Below are positions 35,316-36,127 of a DNA stretch of 36,127 nucleotides, one piece after another. The position numbers were made by a program, and so were the translations under genes. The stretch's first letter is position 1. The number at the start of each line of letters is the position of its first letter. The DNA is from Pseudomonadota bacterium. Lineage in GTDB: Bacteria > Pseudomonadota > Gammaproteobacteria > Xanthomonadales > Ahniellaceae. The stretch lies in contig JALHNO010000013.1 of assembly GCA_022843465.1 (NCBI GenBank), forward strand, positions 1-36,127, read 5' to 3'. Below the pieces are notes generated by a model that was given only the letters and a program-made list of their open reading frames with translations, was not told the origin of the DNA and did no database searches.

Positions 35316-35769
35316 TCAGTCCCACACGTTGCGTTCGTCAAACGCGAGGCCATGCCGTTCAAGAAGTGCACGGATTTCGTCCTCGAACGTCCTGACGCGA
35401 TGATGCGCAGGCTGTCTCGCAATGTAGCGACGCACCGGTGCCAGGTTTGATGCGGACACGGAAGAGGCGCCATAGCCGGTCTGCCACGCGAAGCCAGCAA
35501 GATCCGGTTCTTGCGTCTTGCTCCATTTCGACCAAGCCTGCTTCAACTGTTCCACCACTGTGCTCAGTGCCACGGTACACCCGAGCGCGAAAAAGGGGGT
35601 GAACGTGATCGGCCACCGGGTTGATCCGCACTGCCGGACAACAGATGGCTTTCGATACCGCAGCGACATACGCGTTTACCGGTGCACGTACCCCTACCTG
35701 CAACCGAGGCACACCGTTCTTCTTGCTGAATACCAAATGCACATGCAAACGCGCCAGCGATTGCGACAT
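35316..35769 (-). pseudogene. tnpA: IS200-like Y1 transposase, frameshifted
   Basis: A transposase of about 150 residues, readable only by joining two frames. The N-terminal frame reads MSQSLARLHVHLVFSKKNG to ADHVHPLF and holds the HUH motif HVH. The C-terminal frame reads ALGCTVALSTVVEQLKQAW to FAWQTGYGASSVSASNLAPV and the Tyr helix RRYIARQPAHH, ending DERNVWD. The break is a single extra base in the A5/G5 run at 35590-35599 (plus strand); removing one A restores the frame. The HUH and Tyr residues are intact, so the unit is recent or the base is an assembly error. It is bracketed by inverted hairpin arrays, the layout described for TIRYT/RAYT-type units. Confidence 0.88.
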
Positions 35770-35780
35770 AAATTTGACTC

Positions 35781-35858
35781 GCCCTTTCAGGGCTTCGGGT
35801 GACGCGCGACCGTACCCAGGGCGTTGCCCTGGGCTGAATTGATGTGCCCCTTCGGGGC
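35781..35858. repeat. Inverted hairpin array, right end of IS200-like unit
   Basis: Inverted copy of 35234-35312: GCCCT-ttc-AGGGC (35781-35793), CCCAGGGC-gtt-GCCCTGGG (35815-35833) and GCCCC-ttc-GGGGC (35846-35858). It lies 11 bp upstream of the transposase start on the minus strand, so it could also carry the transposase promoter or operator. Confidence 0.9.
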
Positions 35859-35937
35859 GGAGGTCTTGGTGCGCTGGGCCAAAATCATGGAACCAGCCAT
35901 TAGGTTAACGCCCATGGGTCCCGCCCCGCCGCCGCAA

Positions 35938-35967
35938 ATCTTGATCTTGATCCTGATCTTGATCTTG
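35938..35967. repeat. (ATCTTG)5 hexanucleotide repeat
   Basis: Five ATCTTG units, the third being ATCCTG. Immediately followed by a TAGAGCGCGGCAAGCCCCG element and then the CATCAA satellite. Confidence 0.9.
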
Positions 35968-36006
35968 TAGAGCGCGGCAAGCCCCGATCTACAACGGCAC
36001 CATCCA

Positions 36007-36127
36007 CATCAACATCAACATCAACATCAACATCAACATCAACATCAACATCAACATCAACATCAACATCAACATCAACATCAACATCAACATCAACATC
36101 AACATCAACATCAACATCAACATCAAC
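36007..36127. repeat. (CATCAA)20 satellite, runs off the window
   Basis: Twenty perfect CATCAA units plus one base, reaching the window end, so the true length is unknown. No start codon or ribosome binding site suggests translation. Perfect identity suggests recent expansion or slippage; read-length limits may also have ended the assembly here. Confidence 0.95.

Larger units (their letters stand above)
35150..35918. mobile_element. Palindromic element interrupted by IS200-like unit
   Basis: Outer arms (35150-35234 and 35858-35918) match the two halves of the element at 22964-23145 in reverse complement. Between them lies the 625-bp hairpin-transposase-hairpin unit (35234-35858). The unit's ends coincide with the hairpin that is single at 23036-23048, so the unit looks inserted into, or carried at, that hairpin. 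See the separate entries for the transposase and arrays. Confidence 0.8.

Noticed and set aside
36007-36127. CATCAA array as a coding repeat (His-Gln, Ile-Asn or Ser-Thr)
   Set aside because: No start codon or ribosome binding site, and one reverse frame meets repeated stops; no evidence of a gene.

Overview
This is a 36.1 kb GC-rich chromosomal window from a Gram-negative bacterium, most likely a gammaproteobacterium of the Lysobacterales (Xanthomonadales) type. The basis is the tamA-tamB outer-membrane pair, a sigma-70_X6-type ECF sigma factor fused by overlap to a Ser/Thr kinase-TPR gene, a CadC-like regulator carrying TPRs, an IPTL-CTERM protein, and several secreted proteins ending in Gly-Phe-Glu. 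The taxon is inferred from gene content; there is no rRNA or tRNA in the window to confirm it.

Layout. 1-2.2 kb is a mobile/accessory patch: a Y1 (RAYT-like) transposase, a 53-bp duplicated junction, the C-terminal stump of a tyrosine recombinase without its catalytic tyrosine, and a ParE-type toxin-antitoxin pair. 2.7-8.7 kb holds a secreted protein of unknown function, a membrane-anchored winged-helix/TolB-like/TPR regulator, a TonB-C-like lipoprotein and an FG-GAP propeller protein. 8.8-11.8 kb is the ECF sigma-Ser/Thr kinase module. 12.0-18.7 kb is mostly housekeeping: S9 peptidase, WYL regulator, GST-fold protein, VOC protein, M50 protease and a DAACS transporter. 19.1-28.3 kb is rich in exported proteins: a parallel beta-helix protein, a lipoprotein, a four-TM protein, an IPTL-CTERM protein overlapping a large collagen-like protein, and another repeat protein. 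28.5-35.0 kb is a tightly packed minus-strand block, ACMSD-like decarboxylase > tamA > tamB. The last 1.1 kb is a frameshifted IS200-like transposase between inverted hairpin arrays, followed by hexanucleotide satellites that run off the window.

Two themes stand out. The first is a set of dispersed non-coding repeats: a palindromic element near 23.0 kb and a second copy near 35.2-35.9 kb whose central hairpin is split by the IS200-like unit; a 31-bp identical block preceded by different but equally good hairpins before two genes; a CATCTC/GAGATG hairpin cluster; and ~40-bp GCGGCAAGCC repeats next to hexamer satellites. The second is surface biology: three unrelated exported proteins share a C-terminal GFE ending, and an IPTL-CTERM protein is translationally coupled to a 60-triplet Thr-rich collagen-like protein. 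All assignments come from reading the sequence and recalling family motifs; no database search was run.
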